From Desulfobacteraceae bacterium (GTDB lineage: Bacteria; Desulfobacterota; DSM-4660; Desulfatiglandales; Desulfatiglandaceae): DNA of 5,027 nt. Positions 1 to 4,863 of the stretch are shown piece after piece. The position numbers were made by a program, and so were the translations under genes. The notes under the pieces were generated by a model, which saw nothing but the letters and a program-made list of their open reading frames with translations, searched no databases and was not told where the DNA came from. The DNA lies in contig JAUUWD010000167.1 of NCBI GenBank assembly GCA_030589225.1, positions 1-5,027 on the forward strand. The letters run 5' to 3'. Position 1 is the stretch's first letter, and each line of letters opens with the position of its first letter.

Positions 1-17
1 AAATAGGTGAACCCTGT

Positions 18-926
18 TCATTTAGCGGTTGGGAGTATATTGTCCAATTTATCAAGATGCCGTAAAAATGCCCATGCGCCAGGTGAAAGAGATGCTCGTT
101 TGAGGTAACCGATTCCATACTCTATGGTAGGTGAACCTGCCAGGAGATGAATAGATCTGAGCGTTTTATTTTTTAACTCATTCTGAACTGCAGACCTCAC
201 CAGAAAACTAACCCCATTATCCTGAGCGACAACCTCCTTAATAAGATCCGCACTTCCGGATTCCATGATGATCGTTGGGGTCAGCTTAAATTTTCGGAAG
301 TATTCGAAAACCACATCCCTTGTGGCAGATCCTTCCTCAGGAACGATCAGAGGTATGGTCGCAAGCTGTGTGAAAGAGAGCTCACTGACAAGGAGATTCT
401 GGCTTTCTGGGGCAGCCACCAGAACCAATTCTTCACTCCCGAAGCTCTTTACCTTCAATCTTTTTTCATCCCCCCTGCGCCTGACAACAGCAAGTTCGTT
501 TTTGTGGGTAAGAATACTTTTTAGCATTTCAGAATTGTCTCCCTGTTCGAAGACGATTTTAATGCCGGGGTAGATTTTCTTAAATTTTGCTATCAGGCGG
601 GGCATGATGTATTTGGCAGGCGTTTGCGGACAGCCAATTTTCAGCACTCCCACCTTAGACGTGGATATATCTTCGATAAAATCCTCCGTATCTTTGATCT
701 CTTGAAATATTTTATCACATTTTTCGAAAATGATCTCGCCCACCTCTGTAAGCTGAATCGAATTTCCATCACGGAACATGAGTTTTATCTCCAGGGTCTC
801 CTCAAGCTGTTTCACCTGCATGCTGATCGCAGGAGGGGTGACCATCAACTCCTGAGCAGCCAAAGTAATACTTCTTAATCTGGCCGCATAATAGAACGCT
901 CTTAACTGATTGATGTTCAGGATCAT
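18..926 (-). CDS. LysR-type transcriptional regulator
   Basis: This is a 302-residue DNA-binding regulator, the usual LysR-family length. An N-terminal winged helix-turn-helix lies at about residues 5-63, with the characteristic run LNINQLRAFYYAA, then ITLAAQELMVTPPAIS and the closing LTEVG. A linker helix follows, and then a periplasmic-binding-protein-like effector domain at about residues 90-295, opening with VGVLKIGCPQTPAKYIMPRL. I chose the ATG at 924-926 over the in-frame TTG at 939-941 because a strong GGAGGAG lies 7 nt upstream of the ATG and would fall inside the coding sequence with the longer start. The gene is transcribed away from the dehalogenase gene, the classic arrangement in which a LysR protein controls its divergent neighbour and itself. 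The ligand cannot be read from sequence; an aromatic or haloaromatic compound is an inference from the neighbours. The family call is secure; the target assignment is probable. Confidence 0.95.
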   Translation of the reverse strand: MILNINQLRAFYYAARLRSITLAAQELMVTPPAISMQVKQLEETLEIKLMFRDGNSIQLTEVGEIIFEKCDKIFQEIKDTEDFIEDISTSKVGVLKIGCPQTPAKYIMPRLIAKFKKIYPGIKIVFEQGDNSEMLKSILTHKNELAVVRRRGDEKRLKVKSFGSEELVLVAAPESQNLLVSELSFTQLATIPLIVPEEGSATRDVVFEYFRKFKLTPTIIMESGSADLIKEVVAQDNGVSFLVRSAVQNELKNKTLRSIHLLAGSPTIEYGIGYLKRASLSPGAWAFLRHLDKLDNILPTAK

Positions 927-930
927 ATTT

Positions 931-938
931 CTCTCCTC
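931..938 (-). promoter_or_regulatory. Ribosome binding site of the LysR gene
   Basis: Read on the minus strand, GGAGGAGAG precedes ATG with a short AAAT spacer. This near-perfect Shine-Dalgarno sequence decides the start in favour of the ATG at 924-926 rather than the upstream TTG, which overlaps it. Confidence 0.8.
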
Positions 939-949
939 CAAGTAAACTG

Positions 950-987
950 TTAAGATATACTTAAAATCTATTAAGATTTTTTATCTT
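950..987. promoter_or_regulatory. Putative LysR-protein operator with overlapping dyads
   Basis: The heptamer TTAAGAT occurs at 950-956 and again at 971-977, 21 bp or two helical turns apart. The first copy forms the dyad TTAAG-N5-CTTAA (950-964), which contains TAAG-N5-CTTA, the T-N11-A form of a LysR box. CTTAA at 960-964 also pairs with TTAAG at 971-975, and AAGAT at 973-977 pairs with ATCTT at 983-987. Relative to the promoter candidate at 986-1014, the first dyad is centred near -64 and the last near -41. These are the usual places for LysR recognition and activation sites. Assignment to the adjacent regulator is inference. Confidence 0.6.
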
Positions 988-1006
988 GACCCCAAGCATT
1001 TTTCAA
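978..1006 (-). promoter_or_regulatory. Candidate sigma-70 promoter for the LysR gene
   Basis: On the minus strand, TTGAAA (1001-1006) is followed after exactly 17 nt by TAAAAA (978-983). This would start transcription near 971 and give a leader of about 45 nt. It overlaps the dehalogenase promoter candidate on the other strand and the dyad cluster at 950-987, so a bound regulator could repress its own gene. The region is AT-rich, where chance matches are common, so confidence is modest. Confidence 0.35.
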
Positions 1007-1014
1007 TAGAAAAT
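986..1014 (+). promoter_or_regulatory. Candidate sigma-70 promoter for the dehalogenase gene
   Basis: TTGACC (986-991, five of six consensus bases) is followed after 17 nt by GAAAAT (1009-1014, four of six). Transcription would start near 1021. The weak -10 fits a promoter that needs an activator, and the dyads directly upstream lie where a LysR activator would bind. The resulting leader is about 120 nt. No competing promoter of better quality was seen before 1144. Confidence 0.4.
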
Positions 1015-1101
1015 ATCAAAAAACAAAGGTTTTTTCCATTTTTTATTAACAGATTTAGTTAACGACGGAGGTATTGTCCATTTAGATGGCAAGAAAGATG
1101 T

Positions 1102-1143
1102 GGTGAAGATTCTTTCACCTGTTTGGAGGAGAAAAGGTGAGAA
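1102..1143 (+). promoter_or_regulatory. Dehalogenase leader: RBS with alternative hairpins
   Basis: GGAGGA (1125-1130) is the strongest ribosome binding site before the ATG at 1144, but its 13-nt spacing is long. A weaker AGGTGA (1135-1140) lies only 3 nt from the ATG. GGTGAA (1102-1107) can pair with TTCACC (1114-1119), leaving GGAGGA free. Alternatively TCACCT (1115-1120) can pair with AGGTGA (1135-1140), enclosing GGAGGA in the loop. The two helices share bases and exclude each other. Base pairing is seen in the sequence; a regulatory role is inference. Confidence 0.35.
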
Positions 1144-2295
1144 ATGCAAAGAAAAATGCATGAACCGACTTACAAACGTTTTATCACCGGGCCGATTAGG
1201 CGTTTTGATGAACGTAACAACGGATTTTCACGATCTGAGCGAGGTGAAATCCAAAGCCTGTCAAAGGCCCTCGAGCATGGACTAACAACAAAGTCCGTGA
1301 AAAACGTCCCTGGTCACACCCGAGAGGATTATGCTCTCAACCTGGCCGCACGGACCATAGATACAATCATTCGCAAGATGGCATATAGTCGAGAAAGTCT
1401 GTCCCGACGCTGGGAAATACCGGGAGATGGAATGCTTGCCAATGATGCATCGGAAATGACAGAGAAGGTGAAAAGGGTCGCCAGATGGTTTGGAGCCAGT
1501 TTGGTTGGCATCTGTGAGGTGAATCCCCTCTGGATCTATTCCCATTGGGGCGAGCATAATGCCAAATGGATTCCCGAGTTCTCCCCAGGTGATCCAGTCG
1601 AACTCCCCGAAGAATATCGATATGCTGCTGTCATTGCCATTGAAATGGAACATGATGATGTCAAGCGATCTCCGGCTGTTTGCCCAAGCATAGACCTGGG
1701 TTATTCTAAAATGGCTTTTGTGGCATCCTCGGTGGCTGAATTCATCCGTCTTCTGGGCTACAAGGCCATTCCAAGCGGCAACGATATGGCCTTGAACATC
1801 CCCCTGGCCGTGGATGCAGGACTTGGTGAGCTTGGTCGCAACGGCATATTGATCACTGAGAAATATGGCCCCAGGGTACGGCTGTGCAAGGTTTTTACTG
1901 ACCTGCCACTGGTTCCGGATAAACCCGTTGACTTAGGCGTCCAACATTTCTGTGAGACATGCGGTCTGTGCGCTAAATATTGCCCCGGGCAGGCCATACC
2001 CAAAGGTGAACGTACTGACCAGCCTGTCGACAAATCCAATAACACGGGCCTGCTAAAATGGCCGGTAAATACGGAGAGATGCCTCACGTGGTGGTACCGC
2101 TCTGGAACCGGGTGCGCAGTTTGCATAAGGGCCTGCCCCTGGAATAAGCCACCAGGAATACTTCACAATTTCGTCCGTGCCGTGAATAAACGCACATCCA
2201 TTTTTGATTGGCTGTTTATCAAAGGGGATGAATGGATGGGATATGGGAAGCAAGTTCTCAATGAAACACCAAATGAAAAAAAATGGGGTTATTAG
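1144..2295 (+). CDS. Reductive dehalogenase homologue, cytoplasmic type (RdhA family)
   Basis: This is a 383-residue corrinoid and Fe-S oxidoreductase of the reductive dehalogenase family, which removes halogen from organohalides using a cobamide and two 4Fe-4S clusters. Near the N-terminus is the family run RRFDERNNGFSRS (about residues 18-30). The catalytic region holds Tyr187 (GYSKMAF), Asn213 (PSGND) and Arg246 (YGPRVRL); their spacings of 26 and 33 match the Tyr246/Asn272/Arg305 triad I recall for PceA. Cluster motif one is C270-x2-C273-x2-C276-x3-C280-P. Motif two is C313-x10-C324-x2-C327-x3-C331-P. Respiratory homologues run about 450-500 residues and start with a Tat signal. This one has no RR-type leader, and an in-frame TGA at 1138-1140 rules out a longer start in this frame. 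No RdhB-like anchor gene follows. A soluble catabolic or assimilatory role is therefore inferred. The epoxyqueuosine reductase QueG shares the Fe-S layout but not the RdhA-specific runs. The gene ends with tandem TAG stops. Confidence 0.9.
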   Translation: MQRKMHEPTYKRFITGPIRRFDERNNGFSRSERGEIQSLSKALEHGLTTKSVKNVPGHTREDYALNLAARTIDTIIRKMAYSRESLSRRWEIPGDGMLANDASEMTEKVKRVARWFGASLVGICEVNPLWIYSHWGEHNAKWIPEFSPGDPVELPEEYRYAAVIAIEMEHDDVKRSPAVCPSIDLGYSKMAFVASSVAEFIRLLGYKAIPSGNDMALNIPLAVDAGLGELGRNGILITEKYGPRVRLCKVFTDLPLVPDKPVDLGVQHFCETCGLCAKYCPGQAIPKGERTDQPVDKSNNTGLLKWPVNTERCLTWWYRSGTGCAVCIRACPWNKPPGILHNFVRAVNKRTSIFDWLFIKGDEWMGYGKQVLNETPNEKKWGY

Positions 2296-2299
2296 TAGG

Positions 2300-2524
2300 C
2301 GTTCACGGGTTCAAAGGTTCAGGGGTTCAAGGTTCCATTCTCGTTCCCGGGCTGCATTTGGGATGCGTATTTACGAGAAAAGCGTCAGATTCGTCAGGCC
2401 TAATCCAAAATTTGGATCCAAATTGGCAATTATTTCGGAAAAGTAGCATTTATGACGAGGACTTCGGGTCTTCAATGCCGTTCTTGTCCTTAACCCTGAA
2501 CGTTGAACCCTGAACCCGTGAACG
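2300..2524. repeat. Inverted-repeat element with GGTTCA-unit arms
   Basis: CGTTCACGGGTTCA (2300-2313) recurs as its exact reverse complement at 2511-2524. Beyond these 14-bp ends, the arms degenerate into repeats of GGTTCA: at 2308, 2316 and 2324 on the left, an exact 8-bp period, and TGAACC/TGAACG units between about 2487 and 2516 on the right. The interior of about 150 bp has no credible gene. The element begins directly after the dehalogenase stop codons. It could be a REP-like or MITE-like intergenic family, or a large hairpin acting as an mRNA stabiliser. No target-site duplication was seen. Open frames here are short and low in protein character. Confidence 0.7.
2403..2422. repeat. Nested palindromes inside the spacer
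   Basis: ATCCAAAATTTGGAT (2403-2417) is a perfect 7-bp dyad about one central base. It overlaps TTTGGATCCAAA (2411-2422), a perfect 12-bp palindrome, so the TTTGGAT segment can pair in either direction. It lies near the middle of the larger inverted-repeat element. It may be a protein binding site or part of the repeat family's core. Confidence 0.55.
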
Positions 2525-2537
2525 GTTACGGTTTTTT
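2516..2537 (+). terminator. Possible rho-independent terminator after the dehalogenase gene
   Basis: CCGTGA (2516-2521) can pair with TTACGG (2526-2531), including one G-U pair, around a four-base ACGG loop, and six Ts follow at 2532-2537. The stem is short, but the right arm of the larger inverted repeat could also pair with its left arm and present the same T run. It lies 220 nt past the dehalogenase stop and would separate it from the phosphotransferase gene. Confidence 0.4.
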
Positions 2538-2620
2538 GATGAATTTTAGTACCTATTTATTGAAATCACATCATGTTTGCGAAAGATTTGTTTTATATCC
2601 CTCGGGGGTTACCATAATTG

Positions 2621-2658
2621 TAGGCATTTTAGGCACTTTAGCTCACTTTAGGCACTTT
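2621..2658. repeat. TAGGCA(T/C)TT short tandem array
   Basis: Four adjacent 9-10 bp units run TAGGCATTT (2621), TAGGCACTT (2630), TAGCTCACTT (2639) and TAGGCACTT (2649). The 12-mer TTTAGGCACTTT is perfect at 2628-2639 and 2647-2658, 19 bp apart. The units differ by small changes, as in a slippage-derived minisatellite. The array lies 70-110 bp before the PpsA-like start codon. A binding role is possible but not shown. Confidence 0.65.
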
Positions 2659-2717
2659 TTCCGGTTTATCCGGGTTAGGAGTTAGATCATTTACAGCGCA
2701 ATAAAAACCATCTAAAT

Positions 2718-2725
2718 AAGGAGGG
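2718..2725 (+). promoter_or_regulatory. Ribosome binding site of the PpsA-like gene
   Basis: AAGGAGGG, an almost ideal Shine-Dalgarno sequence, ends 5 nt before the ATG at 2731. This fixes the start codon and predicts efficient translation. Confidence 0.85.
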
Positions 2726-2730
2726 ACACC

Positions 2731-4578
2731 ATGTCAAAAAAAAGAAGCTTCCCGATTCCGGGAGAAATGCCGGATATCGCCGGCACTGAAGGTTGGAGGG
2801 AGATGTACCCGTCTCATCAGGTATTTTCAAAGGACAATCCTCAACAGATAGAATTCGAAAGTTCAAGATTTTGGTTCCTTGATAACCTGCATAACCCATA
2901 TCCACTAAGCCCTCTTGATGCTTACTCCCCCGAAATGTGGCGACTTACCCTGGCTCAGTCCAATAACAGAATTTACATGGTTCCACCGGCAAGAGGCCTT
3001 AATCAGCGCATACTGAACGGATATTTATATCTGAGTCCGGAACCGGTAGTTGACCCGGAGGAAATGCAGAAAAGGGCGCCCATATTTGAGCAAAGGGCCG
3101 GCTACTATTATCAGAACTGGGATGAGATTTTTGATCGATGGAGCAAAAGGGCTGAAGAGACTGTTCAAGACATGGAATCAATAAAATTTGCTGATTTGCC
3201 GGAAATGGAGCCTGAATCAACGATCACCGGAGGCAGGGGCTATGGAGAGAGTTACAGATTACTGAAAGATTACGATAAGTTTTGGGACCTTTTTCTCATA
3301 GCTGCCCAGCATCACTTTGAGCTTCTCAATCTTGCCTATGGCGCAGATGCCGCATATATTGACGGTATGCATAAACTCTTCCCGGGCATTACGGACAGCG
3401 CCATAGGGAAAACCGTTGCCGGATTTGATTCTAAACTCTTCCGTCCGCCGGAGGAGCTGCAAAAGTTGGCGAAAATGGCACTTGATTCAGGTTTTGCCGA
3501 TGGGATTTTGGCTTGCGAGCATTGGGAAGAAGTGCCGGAAAAAATTGGCATTACAGAGGATGGGAAACGCTGGCTGGAAACATTTGAGGCCGCCCGCCAC
3601 CCCTGGTTTGAGATGTCCTGCGGCATCGGCTGGTACCATTTTGAACCGACCTGGAACCAGAATCTGGATGTTCCTCTGGCCAACATCAAACGTTATATTG
3701 AAACATTAAAATTAGGCAAATCAATCACCAGCCCTCGCGAAAAGGTGATCAAAGAACGCGACCGGGTTATCGCCGAATACCGCTCGCTGATCACCAATGA
3801 TGAAGACCTTAAGGGCTTTGACATGTTATCCGGTATTGCGATAAAAGTTGCTGCCTATGCCGAGGATCATATGTGGTACTGGACCAACTATGAGCATGCC
3901 ATTTTCTACCGGAAAATGCGTGACCTGGGGGATATTTTTGTAAATCACGACATCATTAAGGATCAGGATGACATATTCTATTTCAACCGGTACGAAATCC
4001 CTCAAGTCCTTTATGACCTCTGTACGGGTTGGGCGATAAGTGCGCCGGCAGTGAGTTCTTATTCCTGGCCGGACAAGATCTCACGTAGAAAAGAGATCCT
4101 GGAAAGATTCAGTGAATGGGAAGCACCACCAGCGCTCGGACCAGCCCCCGATGTCATGAATGAGCCCTTTACCATCGCTTTCTTTGGGATCACCACCGAG
4201 AGAATCAACGATTGGTTAGACGCAAAGGAGGTCAAACCGGAAGATTTAAAGGAGCTGACGGGTTTTGCAGCATCCCCTGGTGTGGCTGAAGGTACGGCCC
4301 GGCTATGTCGCACAATCGAGGAAATATCTTCCCTTGGAGTCGGTGAAATTCTGGTGGCTTCTACGACTTCACCAACCTGGGCCCCTGCGTTTCAAAGCAT
4401 TGCAGGTTGCGTGACCGATATAGGGGGCACCTTCAGTCACGCGGCTATTGTCGCCCGTGAGTATGGTATGCCGGCAGTCATAGGGACCGGATATGCTACG
4501 CAGGGCATTAAGACCGGTGATAAGATCCGGGTGGATGGGGATAAGGGCATTGTAACCATTATTGAGAGGGCTGCCTAA
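2731..4578 (+). CDS. PEP-utilising-type phosphotransferase, phenylphosphate synthase alpha-like
   Basis: This is a 615-residue protein. Its last hundred residues (about 510-612) form the swivelling phosphohistidine domain of PEP synthase and pyruvate phosphate dikinase. GFAASPGVAEGTARL opens it and GGTFSHAAIVARE carries the phospho-acceptor His570. The first 500 or so residues, starting GTEGWREMYPSH and rich in Trp and Tyr, resemble the alpha subunit of anaerobic phenylphosphate synthase, which is also about 70 kDa. In that enzyme a separate ATP-binding subunit charges the histidine, and the alpha subunit passes the phosphoryl group to phenol in the cytoplasm. The ATP-grasp domain is absent here and is encoded by the next gene 61 nt on, as expected for a split enzyme. 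Phenol itself is inferred; another hydroxylated aromatic is possible, since related PEP-utilising pairs of unknown substrate exist. The gene ends with tandem TAA stops. All key motif residues are intact. Confidence 0.85.
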   Translation: MSKKRSFPIPGEMPDIAGTEGWREMYPSHQVFSKDNPQQIEFESSRFWFLDNLHNPYPLSPLDAYSPEMWRLTLAQSNNRIYMVPPARGLNQRILNGYLYLSPEPVVDPEEMQKRAPIFEQRAGYYYQNWDEIFDRWSKRAEETVQDMESIKFADLPEMEPESTITGGRGYGESYRLLKDYDKFWDLFLIAAQHHFELLNLAYGADAAYIDGMHKLFPGITDSAIGKTVAGFDSKLFRPPEELQKLAKMALDSGFADGILACEHWEEVPEKIGITEDGKRWLETFEAARHPWFEMSCGIGWYHFEPTWNQNLDVPLANIKRYIETLKLGKSITSPREKVIKERDRVIAEYRSLITNDEDLKGFDMLSGIAIKVAAYAEDHMWYWTNYEHAIFYRKMRDLGDIFVNHDIIKDQDDIFYFNRYEIPQVLYDLCTGWAISAPAVSSYSWPDKISRRKEILERFSEWEAPPALGPAPDVMNEPFTIAFFGITTERINDWLDAKEVKPEDLKELTGFAASPGVAEGTARLCRTIEEISSLGVGEILVASTTSPTWAPAFQSIAGCVTDIGGTFSHAAIVAREYGMPAVIGTGYATQGIKTGDKIRVDGDKGIVTIIERAA

Positions 4579-4588
4579 TAAGGAACAG

Positions 4589-4615
4589 GGGGCATGCCCG
4601 AGGAAGGCATGCCCC
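4589..4615 (+). other. GC-rich hairpin between alpha and beta genes
   Basis: GGGGCATGCC (4589-4598) pairs perfectly over 10 bp with GGCATGCCCC (4606-4615) around a 7-nt loop, CGAGGAA. No T run follows, so it is not a standard rho-independent terminator. It lies 10 nt after the alpha stop and 24 nt before the beta start. It could protect the upstream message from 3' decay or adjust the subunit ratio. Confidence 0.6.
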
Positions 4616-4639
4616 TGATTAGCATCCAAAGGGGGATCT

Positions 4640-4837
4640 ATGGACAATCATAAAGAGGAAAACCCTTATTGTGTTCTTAGCCTCTCCGAGTGCTCAAGAG
4701 ATAGCCTGGAAGAGGTAGGGGGCAAGAACGCCAACCTTGGAGAGATGATCAACCAGGGTTTTGCCGTTCCGGAGGGATTTGCCATCTCAGTGCAGGCCTA
4801 TCAAAGAGTTCTGGAAGAAATTAAAGATAAGGTTTAA
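4640..4837 (+). CDS. PpsB-like ATP-binding subunit, N-terminal fragment (frame broken)
   Basis: These are 65 residues from the start of a PEP synthase / pyruvate phosphate dikinase N-terminal ATP-binding domain. VGGKNANLGEMINQGFAVPEGFAIS (about residues 28-52) is the hallmark glycine-rich opening of that family. In phenylphosphate synthase this domain is a separate beta subunit of about 40 kDa that uses ATP to charge the histidine of the alpha subunit, which matches the gene order here. A purine-rich AAAGGGGG lies a few bases before the ATG. The frame stops at TAA (4835-4837), far short of the several hundred residues a working subunit needs. The homologous sequence then resumes in another frame, so this is the 5' part of a disrupted gene, or of an intact gene with sequence errors. 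Confidence 0.8.
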   Translation: MDNHKEENPYCVLSLSECSRDSLEEVGGKNANLGEMINQGFAVPEGFAISVQAYQRVLEEIKDKV

Positions 4838-4863
4838 AAAAGCTTGAAGGCCTGACCCCCTAA

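Larger units (their letters stand above)
2525..2730. other. Gene-free spacer upstream of the PpsA-like gene
   Basis: No credible coding region is present here. The stretch holds the T run of the possible terminator, the TAGGCA-type tandem array, and a CCGG-N5-CCGG repeat at 2661-2673. The leader of the next gene should lie here too, but I found no convincing -10/-35 pair. TTGAAA at 2560-2565 has only a weak partner 17 nt on. TTTACA at 2690-2695 has a poor -10 and would start transcription within the ribosome binding site region. Confidence 0.5.

Noticed and set aside
1046..1285. Open frame running through the leader into the 5' part of the dehalogenase gene in another frame, considered as a missing N-terminus or Tat signal
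   Set aside because: It reads GGIVHLDGKKDVVKILSPV with no twin-arginine motif or hydrophobic segment, and the RdhA frame already begins with its conserved RRFDERN region after its own start.
1144..2295. Alternative identity as epoxyqueuosine reductase (QueG), also a cobalamin and two-cluster protein of similar length
   Set aside because: The runs RRFDERNNGFSR, GYKAIPSGND, IPLAVDAGLGELGRNG and CxxC...ACPWNKP match reductive dehalogenases, and the Tyr/Asn/Arg spacing equals that recalled for PceA.
2300..2524. CRISPR array or insertion sequence in the spacer
   Set aside because: The repeat units are 6-8 bp with no regular spacers, and no transposase frame lies between the inverted ends.
2204..2685. 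Three overlapping plus-strand open frames of 60-80 codons (2204-2446, 2283-2513, 2503-2685), considered as a possible RdhB anchor gene
   Set aside because: They overlap the end of the dehalogenase gene or the inverted-repeat element, have no good ribosome binding sites, and translate to repeat-derived sequence without the two or three hydrophobic segments expected of RdhB.
2560..2718. Sigma-70 promoters for the PpsA-like gene (TTGAAA at 2560; TTTACA at 2690)
   Set aside because: The first has only a poor -10 at the right spacing. The second has a weak -10 running into the ribosome binding site, leaving no usable leader.
4831..4842. Programmed minus-one ribosomal frameshift at the A-rich run in the beta gene
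   Set aside because: The zero-frame codons do not form a proper X XXY YYZ slippery heptamer, and the shifted frame meets TAA at 4861-4863 after only nine codons, so frameshifting alone cannot produce the full subunit.
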